Below are positions 1-8,462 of a stretch of DNA of 64,000 nt, one piece after another. How positions within the stretch are numbered: the stretch's first letter is position 1; each line of letters opens with the position of its first letter. The DNA comes from VXRN01 sp963664365 (GTDB taxonomy: Bacteria > Chloroflexota > Dehalococcoidia > Lucifugimonadales > UBA1123). The stretch is from positions 496,001-560,000 of the forward strand of contig OY761144.1 in the NCBI GenBank assembly GCA_963664365.1. The letters run 5' to 3'. The notes under the pieces are model-generated. The model had not been told where the DNA came from and did no database searches. It worked only from the letters and a program-made list of their open reading frames with translations. The translations under genes and the position numbers were made by a program.

Positions 1-1
1 C

Positions 2-985
2 AACGATATGCGGCTGAACGAGCAGAAGCTAGAGGCGAGCCGGAACTTCGCCAACAAGCTGTGGAACGCCGCCCGGTTCGTCGTCAGCAACCTTCAAGAT
101 GCGTCCGGCCTGGATGGCTGGGATGACCTGGGGGTGTTGTCCCATCGCGAGGACCGCTGGATCGTCAGCAGGCTAAACCGGGTTGCGGCACAGGTCGATA
201 AGCACATGCGGGGCTACCAGTTCGGAGAGGCCCAGCGGGAGGTCCACGACTTCCTCTGGAACGAGTACTGCGACTGGTACATAGAGATGTCCAAGATACG
301 GCTGCGGTCGGAATCGGAGCCTTCTCCGCTTCCGGTACTTGCGCACGTGCTTGAGAAGACGCTGCGCCTGCTTCACCCGTTCCTGCCGTTCGTGACAGAG
401 GAGGTATGGACGAGGCTCTTAGAAGCGCTCCCTGACTCGCCGGACCAACCGGACGCGCTGATAGTCGCGCCGTACCCATTGGCGGATGAGTCGCGGTTCG
501 ACGACCGCGCCGAAGCCGAGGTTGGGTCGGTGATCGAGCTCGTCAGAAGCGTTAGAAACCTGAGGGCCGAGTTCAGAGTTCAGAACAACGACAGGCTTTC
601 CGCCGGTTTCGCCGTCTCTGACGGGGCAACGGTCGTGTTCGAGGAGTCGCTTCCGTTCATACAGTCGGAGGCTAGGATCGATCTCTCGCTGTCCGGGCCA
701 TTGACCGGGGCAGCGAAGTCGTCGGAGGCGGTGCAGGCGCTGAGGGCCGGAACGCTGACGCTCGACCTGGGGGAGACCGTCGATCTGGACAACGAGTTGG
801 AGCGGCTCAGGTCCGAATTGGCAGACCTTCAGAAGTACTCACAGCGTCTGAACAGGAACCTGGCAAACGATAATTTCGTCAGCCGAGCGCCGGAAGAGGT
901 CGTAGAGCGTGAGCGCGAGCGGCTCTCCGGCACTCGGGACCGGATTGCGCTGCTGACCGACCTGCTGGATCGTCTGGGGGGGTAG
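2..985 (+). CDS. valS: Valine--tRNA ligase, C-terminal part (5' end outside window)
   Basis: About 327 residues of the C-terminal part of valyl-tRNA synthetase, which charges tRNA-Val in the cytosol; the reading frame is open at the left edge, so the catalytic Rossmann domain lies outside. Near the start the segment NFANKLWNAARFV is the typical opening of the class Ia anticodon-binding helical domain. The last ~65 residues (ELERLRSELADLQK onward) form the charged antiparallel coiled-coil arm found at the C-terminus of ValS. An internal ATG at position 8 is not the start, because homology runs through it. It converges on the transporter genes that begin at 2048 on the other strand. Confidence 0.93.
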   Translation, partial: NDMRLNEQKLEASRNFANKLWNAARFVVSNLQDASGLDGWDDLGVLSHREDRWIVSRLNRVAAQVDKHMRGYQFGEAQREVHDFLWNEYCDWYIEMSKIRLRSESEPSPLPVLAHVLEKTLRLLHPFLPFVTEEVWTRLLEALPDSPDQPDALIVAPYPLADESRFDDRAEAEVGSVIELVRSVRNLRAEFRVQNNDRLSAGFAVSDGATVVFEESLPFIQSEARIDLSLSGPLTGAAKSSEAVQALRAGTLTLDLGETVDLDNELERLRSELADLQKYSQRLNRNLANDNFVSRAPEEVVERERERLSGTRDRIALLTDLLDRLGG

Positions 986-1099
986 AGGTATCCCTGGAAC
1001 GTTCCTGAGGTCTCTCATACCGCCGGTCGATAGAGACGGTCGCGTCATCATACTTGCCTCCGCCCGTTTCGGCTGACAAGGGTAGGTATCGAACCTTTT

Positions 1100-1137
1100 C
1101 ACCCTCACCCCAGCCCTCTCCCTCAAGGGAGAGGGGA
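1100..1137. repeat. Dispersed hairpin repeat R1, copy 1
   Basis: A CACCCTCACCCC tract is followed by a perfect inverted repeat, CCCTCTCCC (1114-1122), loop TCAA, GGGAGAGGG (1127-1135). The same unit occurs five more times in this window, always in spacers. Here it sits between the convergent valS and permease genes, where a bidirectional transcription stop would be useful. Confidence 0.85.
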
Positions 1138-1145
1138 TTTCTCAT

Positions 1146-2048
1146 CTACGATTCGCCGCCCCTGAGCCTGGGGTCGAGGAGGTCCCGCATGGCGTCGCCG
1201 AACATGTTTAGACAGTAAATGACAATCGTCAGGCAAAGACCGGGCCAGAGAGCCAGGTGTGGCGCCTGCTCCATGTATTTACGCCCTTCCCGGCTGAGCA
1301 GAGCTCCCCACTCAGGAATCTCGATTGGCAGGCCGAATCCGAGGAAGCTAAGAGAAGCAATACTCAGGATTACGCCTCCGATGTTGATGCTAAATATGAT
1401 GATTACGACAGGCATAATATTGGGCAGGACATGCCGCATCAGTGTTGCGGCGCCGGGGCTGCCAATTGCCCGCGCCGCCAGAAAGTAATCATTCTCTTTA
1501 ATGCCGATAACGGCGCCTCGGAGCACTCTCGAGCCGCCGATGCCCCCTGCTATCCCCAGGACCAGTATCATCTGTGGTATACCCCGCCCCACTATGGACA
1601 TTATGGTCAGCAACAGGAGCAGTCCCGGGAAAGCGATCCAGGCATCGACAAATCTCTGCACAGCCAGGTCCAATTTACCACCAAGGAATCCTGAAGTGCC
1701 GCCTATCAGGAGAGCGACGACAACATTGAGAGCGGTCGCGGCCAGACCGACCAGTAACGAAATGCGAGCCCCGAAGATAATGCGGCTCAAGAAGTCTCGC
1801 CCCAGCTGGTCGGTACCCAGCAGATACCGGGCTGACGAGCCCTGCAGCATGTCGTACAGGTGCATTTCATCATATGGATAAGGAGCCAGAACATCGGCAA
1901 AGATAGCCACCAGAATCAATATCAATACGATAATCCCGCCCACAGTACCCAGCGGCTTCTCCCTGACCAGCCTGATAAAGAAATCAGCCAGCCTGGAACG
2001 TCTCTTTGGCGCAATTTCTACCGATGGTATCCCTGTGGCGTCGCTCAT
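1146..2048 (-). CDS. Dipeptide/oligopeptide-type ABC transporter permease, DppC-like (system A)
   Basis: 300-aa inner-membrane permease of the OppC/DppC family, one half of the import channel. An N-terminal cytoplasmic stretch leads into a first membrane helix, then the family hallmark LLGTDQLGRDFLSRIIFGARISL. Further helices follow, and the EAA-type loop AARAIGSPGAATLMRHVLPN docks on the ATPase. The C-terminus DPRLRGG is typical. It is the last gene of system A (lipoprotein, DppB, DppC), starting 18 nt after the dppB-like stop. The substrate cannot be told from sequence: peptides, opines, nickel or oligosaccharides are all handled by this family. No ATPase genes accompany system A. Confidence 0.93.
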   Translation of the reverse strand: MSDATGIPSVEIAPKRRSRLADFFIRLVREKPLGTVGGIIVLILILVAIFADVLAPYPYDEMHLYDMLQGSSARYLLGTDQLGRDFLSRIIFGARISLLVGLAATALNVVVALLIGGTSGFLGGKLDLAVQRFVDAWIAFPGLLLLLTIMSIVGRGIPQMILVLGIAGGIGGSRVLRGAVIGIKENDYFLAARAIGSPGAATLMRHVLPNIMPVVIIIFSINIGGVILSIASLSFLGFGLPIEIPEWGALLSREGRKYMEQAPHLALWPGLCLTIVIYCLNMFGDAMRDLLDPRLRGGES

Positions 2049-2066
2049 ATCCCCGATTTCTCCCCT

Positions 2067-3071
2067 TTAGCTATAACGGACCCTGGGGTCTAAATAGGGA
2101 TAAATCAGGTCGATCATTAGATTGATCCCCACAACCATGGTGGCGAAAAACAGGTTTACTCCAGAGACCACCGGGTAGTCTCTTAGTTCGAGGGCAGTCA
2201 CCATGAGACGACCCAGCCCGGGCAGGTTGAATATGTTCTCCATGATCACGGCGCCACCTACCAGGATAGGCAACTGCATGCCTATCAGGGTAACTACCGG
2301 GATGAGGGCATTTTTGACGGCGTGTCTCATAACAACCACCCTCTCCTTGAGACCCTTGGACCAGGCTGTCCTGATATAGTCCTGTCTCAGCACCTCCAGC
2401 ATCATGGTGCGCGTCATCCGCATTGTCATTGCAGCCATGGCCGTCCCCAGAATCAGGCTGGGAATGATGAGAATCCCGAGATTCCCCAGCGGGTCTTCCG
2501 TGAAAGGAATCAGCTCCATCGGTGGCGCCCAGCCCCACCAGATTGCCGGGTATATCATGACCATAAGTGCCAGCCAGAAGTTAGGCGTTGCCAGGCCGAT
2601 GATGGCGATGGAGCGCCCCAGGTAGTCGGCGGCGGTATCCTGGCGAATCGCCGAGTAGATGCCGACGGGCAGGGCTATCACTAGCCCGATTACGATTGCC
2701 AGGACGCCAAGCTCAATGGTTACTGGCAATCTACCTATTATCAACTCCTCTACCGCCTCCTGGCCGCCAAGCAGTGAGTGGCCAAGGCTGCCCTGGAGTA
2801 GACCTTTAAAGTGGGACTCACCGGTAAACCAGTCGTCAGGGGTTGGCAACACTCCTATCCAGCGTCCATACTGCACGTGCACAGGCACGTCTAATCCCAG
2901 CATATGCTCCAGCGCTTCCCGGTCTACCTCACGACCTATGAATTCATCCTTACCCAACATTGCGTCTATTGTATCGCCGGGGATGAAGCGGACGGAGAGA
3001 AAGACCAGCGTGCTCAAAATAAACAGGGTGGGGATTACGAGCAATAACCTCCTGATTACATAGGCTCTCAT
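2067..3071 (-). CDS. Dipeptide/oligopeptide-type ABC transporter permease, DppB-like (system A)
   Basis: 334-aa permease of the OppB/DppB family. It begins MRAYVIRRLLLVIPTLF, the usual first helix, has a ~60-residue extracytoplasmic region before the next helices, and carries the ATPase-docking loop RTAWSKGLKERVVVMRHAVK. The C-terminus DLIYPYLDPRVRYS is canonical. The extracytoplasmic segment contains GRWIGVLPTPDD, closely matched by GRWMGVLPRPDP in the system D DppB-like protein, so systems A and D are near relatives. It pairs with the DppC-like protein that follows 18 nt downstream. Upstream lies a 285-nt spacer with a stem-loop separating it from its lipoprotein gene. Confidence 0.93.
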   Translation of the reverse strand: MRAYVIRRLLLVIPTLFILSTLVFLSVRFIPGDTIDAMLGKDEFIGREVDREALEHMLGLDVPVHVQYGRWIGVLPTPDDWFTGESHFKGLLQGSLGHSLLGGQEAVEELIIGRLPVTIELGVLAIVIGLVIALPVGIYSAIRQDTAADYLGRSIAIIGLATPNFWLALMVMIYPAIWWGWAPPMELIPFTEDPLGNLGILIIPSLILGTAMAAMTMRMTRTMMLEVLRQDYIRTAWSKGLKERVVVMRHAVKNALIPVVTLIGMQLPILVGGAVIMENIFNLPGLGRLMVTALELRDYPVVSGVNLFFATMVVGINLMIDLIYPYLDPRVRYS

Positions 3072-3183
3072 GTGCTAGACCTCATCACGATTTCCCCCGT
3101 CATTGGTGGTAGGTATAAGGTATAAGGGATAAGGTATAGAGGATGTGTTGGTGGATGTTCGGGGTTGGTTGTGAGTATTGGGA

Positions 3184-3215
3184 TTTTAGATTTCTCGCTG
3201 CGCTCCAAATGACAG
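3184..3215. repeat. Degraded arm of repeat R2 (GACAG-ended palindromic element)
   Basis: The stretch TTTTAGATTTCTCGCTGCGC followed by TCCAAATGACAG closely matches the right arm of the ~101-bp palindromic element at 48393-48493. No matching left arm is seen here, so this is a half or decayed copy in the spacer between the system A lipoprotein and DppB genes. Confidence 0.55.
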
Positions 3216-3293
3216 GGGGCTCGGTATGACAGTGGCACTCGGAACTAAAGTAAGAAAGGACTCCTCCCGGTATTCAATAAGCTAAGTAAGGGA

Positions 3294-3317
3294 GCTGGGA
3301 AGCCTGAGCCTCCCAGC
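3294..3317 (-). terminator. Stem-loop between lipoprotein and permease genes of system A
   Basis: GCTGGGA and TCCCAGC pair across a 10-nt loop that can itself pair partly. In the direction of system A transcription there is no T-run after the stem (the T-run is on the plus-strand side), so a full Rho-independent stop is unlikely. A stem here would fit 3'-end protection of the binding-protein mRNA, giving more lipoprotein than permease. That role is inference. Confidence 0.5.
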
Positions 3318-3356
3318 CCCCTTTTTCCCTGAGCTAAGCCACAAGGGGTGAAACCC

Positions 3357-5489
3357 CTAATAACCCATTTCTTCCTTCAGCTCACTATCAATCCAGAGGT
3401 AGGCAACGAGGGTATGCGTTTCAAAGCCGGCCAAGCGTCTTTCACCGTTATAGCCTATGAGCCAGGGCTGGGCCAAAAAATACACTGGACTTTTAGGACC
3501 CCATATCTGGAAGTGCTTCTCTATCGCGTACATATCTGCCTCTGCAATCAGCCTCTGCTGCTCCTCAATGGTAGTAGCGTTTAGGGCGGCTTCAATGATG
3601 GCGTCCAACTCAGGCCACTGGTGTCCGCCGCGGTTCCACATTGCGTCCGACTGATACCGGCCTACAAACATGACAGGGTCATAAGCGGCGCCCGCAATGG
3701 CACTGATCATGCCTTCATAAGTACGCGAGAATAGTCTGTCGTTATATTCGGCGTGGGTAAGTGCATCAATCTCAACATCGACGCCAATCTCAGCCCAGTA
3801 GGAGGCAGCTATTTCTGCATATTCTAAGCTTGCCCAAGCCCCGTAAGTCAATGAGGTCTTGAATCTAGTGCCGTCGGCGCCGCGCGGATATCCAGCTTCA
3901 TCAAGGAGCTTCTCGGCAGCTTCCGGGTCATACCTGTAGTATTGCTTGACCTCTTCGGGCCACTCTTCAAATGGGATGTAATGCCCTTTATTCGCTATCC
4001 GTCCCATAGGTGTCGCATCTGCCTGACCCTTCCAGAGCGTAGCCGCAATGGTCTCGTTGTCCAGCGCCATCTGCATTGCGCGGACCACGTTGATGTCGTT
4101 AAAGGGCGGCACGCGATGGTTAGGAGCAAAAGAATCACTCGACCGAGCCCAAAGCGTGTGCACCGCGATTTCGGGGTTGGTCCGCTGCAGGCTCAGTACC
4201 GAGTCCATAGATATAACCCACTCTTTGAGATCAATCTTGCGTGAGCGTAGCGCTGCCATAATTGTTGCTTCCTCTGGAATAACCAGGACCCTGTACTCGT
4301 CAACGTAGGGCAAGCGGTTCTGCGGGTATTTTGGGTCGAAGCCCCAGTAGTCAGGATTCTTGGTATAGGTCTTAGAGCTGCCCTCGACTACGTCAGTCAG
4401 CATAAAGGGCCCGGTGCCGACCAGGTTCCTCCAGTCCAAAACGTCGCCATGTTGCTCGATTACTTCGGGGGGCATTATGTAAGCAAAGTCGTTGAGGAGG
4501 ATAAGCCCCAGCGCAGGGAGGTATGGCTTCGTCAGCTCAATAACAACCGTCCATTTGTCGGTGGCCGTTACCGATTCCCATGGGATGGCTTTGAGGCTGG
4601 CGGCGCCGCCAAAGGGGGTCGGTCCGGCTTCGGCGAAGTCGCCCATGCCCAGCACACGGTGGAAGTTGTATTCGATGTCGTGGGCCGTGAGCTCCCGACC
4701 GTTCATCGGCGCCTTATCATGCCAGCGAACGCCTTGGCGGATTGGGAAGGTATAGGTGAGGCCGTCCGGGGAAATATCCCACCTTTCAGCCAGCCTCCCT
4801 GTCACGAAAGACACAGGGAGGAACGATTTAAAGTCATGTACGTCTCTATCTACTCCCCAGTTGCCGATACCAAGCTTCTCTACGACGCCCGAGATGGTAA
4901 GGGACGTGTACCCGACATAGGGGTCAGCAGGGACAGGGTTAGGACTTGGGACGGTGTTGGTTATTGTCCCGCCATACTCCGGCGCGGACACCACCTTGCC
5001 GGTGGTGGGGTCCGTCACATAATTCTTACCCGGAACCTCTCTGACGACCTCCACCGGGACCGCCACCTCTTTAGTCACCACGACGGTCTCGCCGGGGACT
5101 TCAACGGTCTTGACGACCTCCTTCTCGACCACGACGGTCTCACCGGGGACCTGTACCTCTTTGACCACCTCTACGGTGACGGTCTCGCCGGGGACTTCGA
5201 CGGTCTTGACGACCTCTTTCTCTACCACGACTGTCTCGCCCGGGACCTCGACGGTCTCCGTTACCACTTCCTTCACCACGACGGTCTCGCCGGGGACTTG
5301 TACCTCTTTGACGACCTCTTTGACGACGGTCTCGCCAGGGACCTCGACGGTCTTGATGACCTCTTTCTCAACTACCACGGTCTCGCCGGGGACCTCGATT
5401 GTTTCTGAACTGCATGCCGCGGCGACCGCCAACAGCATTGCCGCGGATACGGCGACGACCAGCCAACGCATTGAAGTAGATATACGCAT
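3357..5489 (-). CDS. ABC transporter substrate-binding lipoprotein with VPGET repeat linker (system A)
   Basis: 710-aa extracytoplasmic solute-binding protein of the SBP_bac_5 (DppA/OppA) class. A signal peptide ends in the lipobox AVAAAC with Cys26 as lipid anchor. Residues ~31-152 are a repeat array of the type VEVPGETVVVEKEVVKT: seven VPGET copies and a decayed eighth (EVPGKN). The binding domain starts near residue 165 and has family features such as NPDYWG and FPIRQGVRWHDKAPMNGREL. The array probably spaces the domain from the membrane or wall. The gene is first in system A, under a promoter at 5614-5641 whose whole leader is duplicated upstream of the system E lipoprotein. Confidence 0.92.
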   Translation of the reverse strand: MRISTSMRWLVVAVSAAMLLAVAAACSSETIEVPGETVVVEKEVIKTVEVPGETVVKEVVKEVQVPGETVVVKEVVTETVEVPGETVVVEKEVVKTVEVPGETVTVEVVKEVQVPGETVVVEKEVVKTVEVPGETVVVTKEVAVPVEVVREVPGKNYVTDPTTGKVVSAPEYGGTITNTVPSPNPVPADPYVGYTSLTISGVVEKLGIGNWGVDRDVHDFKSFLPVSFVTGRLAERWDISPDGLTYTFPIRQGVRWHDKAPMNGRELTAHDIEYNFHRVLGMGDFAEAGPTPFGGAASLKAIPWESVTATDKWTVVIELTKPYLPALGLILLNDFAYIMPPEVIEQHGDVLDWRNLVGTGPFMLTDVVEGSSKTYTKNPDYWGFDPKYPQNRLPYVDEYRVLVIPEEATIMAALRSRKIDLKEWVISMDSVLSLQRTNPEIAVHTLWARSSDSFAPNHRVPPFNDINVVRAMQMALDNETIAATLWKGQADATPMGRIANKGHYIPFEEWPEEVKQYYRYDPEAAEKLLDEAGYPRGADGTRFKTSLTYGAWASLEYAEIAASYWAEIGVDVEIDALTHAEYNDRLFSRTYEGMISAIAGAAYDPVMFVGRYQSDAMWNRGGHQWPELDAIIEAALNATTIEEQQRLIAEADMYAIEKHFQIWGPKSPVYFLAQPWLIGYNGERRLAGFETHTLVAYLWIDSELKEEMGY

Positions 5490-5504
5490 GACGATGCCTC
5501 CTCG

Positions 5505-5560
5505 TTTTGGGCGCCCACAAGGGACGCCCCTACGTTCTGGGCGCCCACGAGAGACGCCCT
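5505..5560. repeat. Two tandem ~30-bp units in the system A leader
   Basis: GGGCGCCCAC begins at 5509 and again at 5539, each followed by an (A/G)AGGGACGCCC-like segment, giving a 30-bp period. Only one unit is present in the homologous leader at 55780-55815, so the second arose by local duplication in this copy. GGGCGCCC is itself palindromic. Confidence 0.7.
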
Positions 5561-5613
5561 AGTCGAAACGGTCCGCAATGGCGCGGAACCAGCCCCCATG
5601 ACGGGATGTGAGA

Positions 5614-5641
5614 GTTATACCACTTTCTCCCCCCCCGTCAA
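5614..5641 (-). promoter_or_regulatory. Sigma70-type promoter of system A
   Basis: On the minus strand TTGACG (5636-5641), a 16-nt spacer containing a G-tract, then TATAAC (5614-5619). The homologous position upstream of system E has the same boxes with a 17-nt spacer. Conservation between two paralogous operons makes this a strong promoter call. Confidence 0.75.
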
Positions 5642-5903
5642 GCGTTGAGATATCGAGGGCAAAGAGGTCAGGAATAAGGGGTAAGGAATGAGGGGGTCTG
5701 AAGCAGGATTTTGTGGATTGTGGGGATGGACGGGATTTTAGTCGTGTGTGGATAGTGGGTAGTCTTTGGTTTTGAGTGGGGTGTCTGTCATCGGCATACC
5801 GACCAGGACGATGCAGGTTTCACGTTGATCGCACGGCTTTACATCCCGACGACCGTCGTGTACGTTTCGCGGAACTACAGTAACTACAGTAAGGAGAGGC
5901 GAA

Positions 5904-6344
5904 ATGATCATTCGAATGAACCACAGCGGCCTGGTGGTCAAGGACATAGACGCTTCGATATCGTTCTACCGCGACGCGCTGGGTATGGAGGTCACGGGCC
6001 GCCGCGACCGGAACGGCGGGACGATAGAGAGCCTGGTCGGATACAGTCCCTGCGTCCTGAAGGCGGCTAACTTGGCCATAGGCGACGGTACCACGCTCGA
6101 GCTCTTGCAGTACCTGGAGCCTCCGCCGGCCGAGCGTCCGACCGAGGAGCGCGCGGTGCTTGGCGGGAGTCACGTCGCCTTCGACGTGGAGGACATTCAG
6201 GGCGTTTTCCAGAGGCTGCTGAGCCACGGCGCGAGAAAGCTCAATCCGCCCGTCGAGAGCGCGCCCGGAAGGTGGGTCTGCTACCTACAGGATCCGGACG
6301 GCAACTGGGTGGAGTTGATCGACGCCGCAGCGTCCGCGGACTGA
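5904..6344 (+). CDS. VOC-superfamily (glyoxalase/dioxygenase-fold) protein
   Basis: 146-aa single-unit vicinal-oxygen-chelate protein, two beta-alpha-beta-beta-beta modules. All four usual metal ligands are present: His7 in MNHSGLVV, Glu in TLELLQY, His in GSHVAFDV, and Glu in DPDGNWVELID. It is therefore likely an active metalloenzyme (lyase, isomerase or dioxygenase type); the reaction cannot be assigned. The start at 5904 follows AAGGAGAG at good spacing. It lies upstream of system B on the same strand, but a strong separate promoter intervenes at 6388-6417, so co-transcription is uncertain. Confidence 0.88.
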   Translation: MIIRMNHSGLVVKDIDASISFYRDALGMEVTGRRDRNGGTIESLVGYSPCVLKAANLAIGDGTTLELLQYLEPPPAERPTEERAVLGGSHVAFDVEDIQGVFQRLLSHGARKLNPPVESAPGRWVCYLQDPDGNWVELIDAAASAD

Positions 6345-6375
6345 GCGCGCCTGCTAATCTCGGACAGGTTGGGGC

Positions 6376-6417
6376 AGCTATGTTCTCTTGACACATAGCT
6401 TGCCGCGTGGATATTAT
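6376..6417 (+). promoter_or_regulatory. Promoter of system B with a palindromic operator over the -35 box
   Basis: TTGACA (6388-6393), 18-nt spacer, TATTAT (6412-6417). A perfect 8-bp inverted repeat, AGCTATGT (6376-6383) and ACATAGCT (6393-6400), straddles the -35 element with a 9-nt centre. This geometry is typical of a dimeric repressor site. The regulator is not identifiable in the window. Confidence 0.65.
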
Positions 6418-6505
6418 TGGCCTCACGGCTCATAGGAGAGAAGGTATCCTTAAAGTTCGTGAAATTCGCGCAAACGAGAATGGAAGTTCACAGAGGGGTT
6501 TCAAC

Positions 6506-8416
6506 ATGAGAGTACACTTTGCAATGAAGACGCTTTGGATGTCAATTGGAGCGGCCCTTCTGCTGGCGGCGCTCGTCGCCTGCTCAAGCGCTGAAACTCA
6601 GGACCCGCAGCAGCCGCAGGCTCCGGCGCAAGCGGCGCCTGCCGCCCCGGCGGCTCAGGTGCAGGGCCAGGCCCCAGCCGAGCCGGAAGAGCCGAGGGCA
6701 GCGGTCGCGGCCGCGCCGGCCGCGCCGGCCATTCCGGCGCCGATGGCCCCTCAGCCGACGCCCAAGCCCGCCGAGCCGACCACGGCCATGATGGACGTCA
6801 TAACAGAGGGAGAAGGCTACGGCGGCGCCCTCAACCTCCACAGGACTCAGGGACCCCCCGCCTTCGACGTCGCCCGCGCCAACGGCTGGGTGATGGTCTG
6901 GAACATGTCCAACGAGCGCCTGCTCATCTGCGACATAGACAACCTCGGCCCCAGGGGATCTAACCTGACCACCTTCCGCGCCGGCAACGCCTGCCCGCTC
7001 GCCGCCATCACCGAGCAGCTCATCGAAAGTTGGGAGATTCCCAATGAGACCACTATCATCTATCGCCTGAAGCAGGGGATACACTACGCCGACAAGACCA
7101 TCGTCGGCCAGGAAGACATCGTCGGACAGCGTGAGGTGGACGCCGAAGACGTCGCGCTCAGCCTGACCCGTCTGCAGAACGTCCCCAGGTTCTTGACCGG
7201 CTACTGGGCCTTCGTCAACAACGTCGAGGCGACCGACAAGTACACCGTCCAGTTCAACCTCAACTTCTTCAACGCCAACTGGAAGTGGCTGTTCGGCCCC
7301 GGATGGTACAACTCCATCTACCCGCGTGAGCTGGTCCACCAGGAGAAGGTCAACCAGTGGGAGTACGTGACCGGCACCGGCCCGTACCTCATCTCCGACT
7401 ACGAACCCGACGTCGGCGCGACCTACGAGAAGAACCCCGACTACTGGGGTACCACGAAGATAGACGGCGAGGAGTACCAGTTGCCGTTCACCGACTCGAT
7501 CCGGCAGGTGGTCATCGAGGACAAGGCGAGCTACCTGACCGCGTTCCGCACCGGCAAGCTGGACCTCATTTCCGCGCTCACGCCTGAGGAGCGCCAGGAC
7601 ATGCTCGACACCGTGGACCACGAGCTCCAGGAGTTCCTCGCTCCCGCCGTCGGCGGCACCAAGACGCTCGGTATGCGCGTGGACATGGAACCGACCAGCG
7701 ACATCAGGGTGCGCAAGGCGATCTCCATGGGCATCAACTGGGAGGACTTCCACGAGAAGATATTCAACAACAACTCGGTGCGCAGGTACTACCTGCTGGT
7801 GCCGGAGGGCTGGTCCACAAACCTCGTGACGCCGTTCGAAGAGCTTCCACAGGAGCTCGTCGATGGGCATACCTTCAACCCCGAGGGCGCAAAGGCTCTC
7901 CTCGCGGAGGCCGGCTATCCCGACGGCTTCAGCGCGACGTTGGACATCGCCAACGATGAGGTCTCAGCGGACATGGCCAGCGTGCTGGTTGCCTACTGGA
8001 AGGACATAGGCCTCGACATCGACATCAACACCACAGAGAGGGCCGCCTTCAGATCCAACCTACTCAAGGGGGGACATAGCGTAATCGGCCTGTACCCGCT
8101 TGCCGACCCGCCGCTGGCGGCCATCGGCATCGGAAGCGTGAACTCGACCTACAACTGGTCCAGGTGGTCGCCTCCGGGCTACGAGGAGAAGCTGGTGGAC
8201 ACCCAGCAGGAGACCGACCCCAACGTGCTCGCCGAGAAGGTCAAAGAGCTCAACATCATGCACGCGCTGGGATTCCACCTGATGCAGATGGGCGTGCCGT
8301 TCGGCTACAACATGGCCCATCCATGGGTTGGCAACTGGTATGGCGAGGTCGATCTCGGCCACAGCCTGCCGCTCCCCATCTGGGCGCGAATCCAGATCGA
8401 CGAGAGCATGAAGTAG
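6506..8416 (+). CDS. ABC transporter substrate-binding lipoprotein (system B)
   Basis: 636-aa SBP_bac_5-class solute-binding lipoprotein. The start at 6506 has GAGGGG upstream and gives a signal peptide ending LLAALVAC with Cys26, as in the other four lipoproteins of the window; an in-frame ATG at 6407 would add 33 non-signal residues. Residues ~30-95 are an Ala/Pro/Gln-rich linker (AAPAAPAAQ, PQPTPKPAEPT) in place of the VPGET arrays. The binding domain has the family phrases YRLKQGIHYADKT, NPDYWGT and GYPDGF. It is first in system B, with a promoter at 6388-6417, and is followed by hairpins before the permeases. Confidence 0.92.
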   Translation: MRVHFAMKTLWMSIGAALLLAALVACSSAETQDPQQPQAPAQAAPAAPAAQVQGQAPAEPEEPRAAVAAAPAAPAIPAPMAPQPTPKPAEPTTAMMDVITEGEGYGGALNLHRTQGPPAFDVARANGWVMVWNMSNERLLICDIDNLGPRGSNLTTFRAGNACPLAAITEQLIESWEIPNETTIIYRLKQGIHYADKTIVGQEDIVGQREVDAEDVALSLTRLQNVPRFLTGYWAFVNNVEATDKYTVQFNLNFFNANWKWLFGPGWYNSIYPRELVHQEKVNQWEYVTGTGPYLISDYEPDVGATYEKNPDYWGTTKIDGEEYQLPFTDSIRQVVIEDKASYLTAFRTGKLDLISALTPEERQDMLDTVDHELQEFLAPAVGGTKTLGMRVDMEPTSDIRVRKAISMGINWEDFHEKIFNNNSVRRYYLLVPEGWSTNLVTPFEELPQELVDGHTFNPEGAKALLAEAGYPDGFSATLDIANDEVSADMASVLVAYWKDIGLDIDINTTERAAFRSNLLKGGHSVIGLYPLADPPLAAIGIGSVNSTYNWSRWSPPGYEEKLVDTQQETDPNVLAEKVKELNIMHALGFHLMQMGVPFGYNMAHPWVGNWYGEVDLGHSLPLPIWARIQIDESMK

Positions 8417-8439
8417 GCAGACATCATCCCTTGAATATC

Positions 8440-8460
8440 CCCTCTCCCATCGGGAGAGGG
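8440..8460. repeat. Dispersed hairpin repeat R1, copy 2
   Basis: CCCTCTCCC (8440-8448), loop ATC, GGGAGAGGG (8452-8460). It lies 24 nt after the lipoprotein stop of system B, immediately before another long stem-loop. Confidence 0.8.
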
Positions 8461-8462
8461 CG

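Larger units (their letters stand above)
5490..5903. other. Intergenic region: leader and promoter of system A, then upstream of the VOC gene
   Basis: The first ~270 nt (read on the minus strand) is the system A leader and promoter, homologous along its length to 55555-55814 before the system E lipoprotein. It contains a 30-nt-period tandem duplication (5505-5560), absent as a duplication from the other copy. At 5874-5893 a 9-bp direct repeat (ACTACAGTA twice) precedes the VOC ribosome-binding site AAGGAGAG. No gene was seen. Confidence 0.7.

Noticed and set aside
4990..5412. A CRISPR array suggested by regular short repeats
   Set aside because: The repeats are in frame within a lipoprotein gene, without unique spacers, and translate to VPGET units.
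6584..7870. 428-codon open frame antisense to the system B lipoprotein gene
   Set aside because: It exists because of the GC-rich third positions of the real gene; composition is Val/Gly/His-rich without recognisable domain, and the sense gene is clearly conserved.
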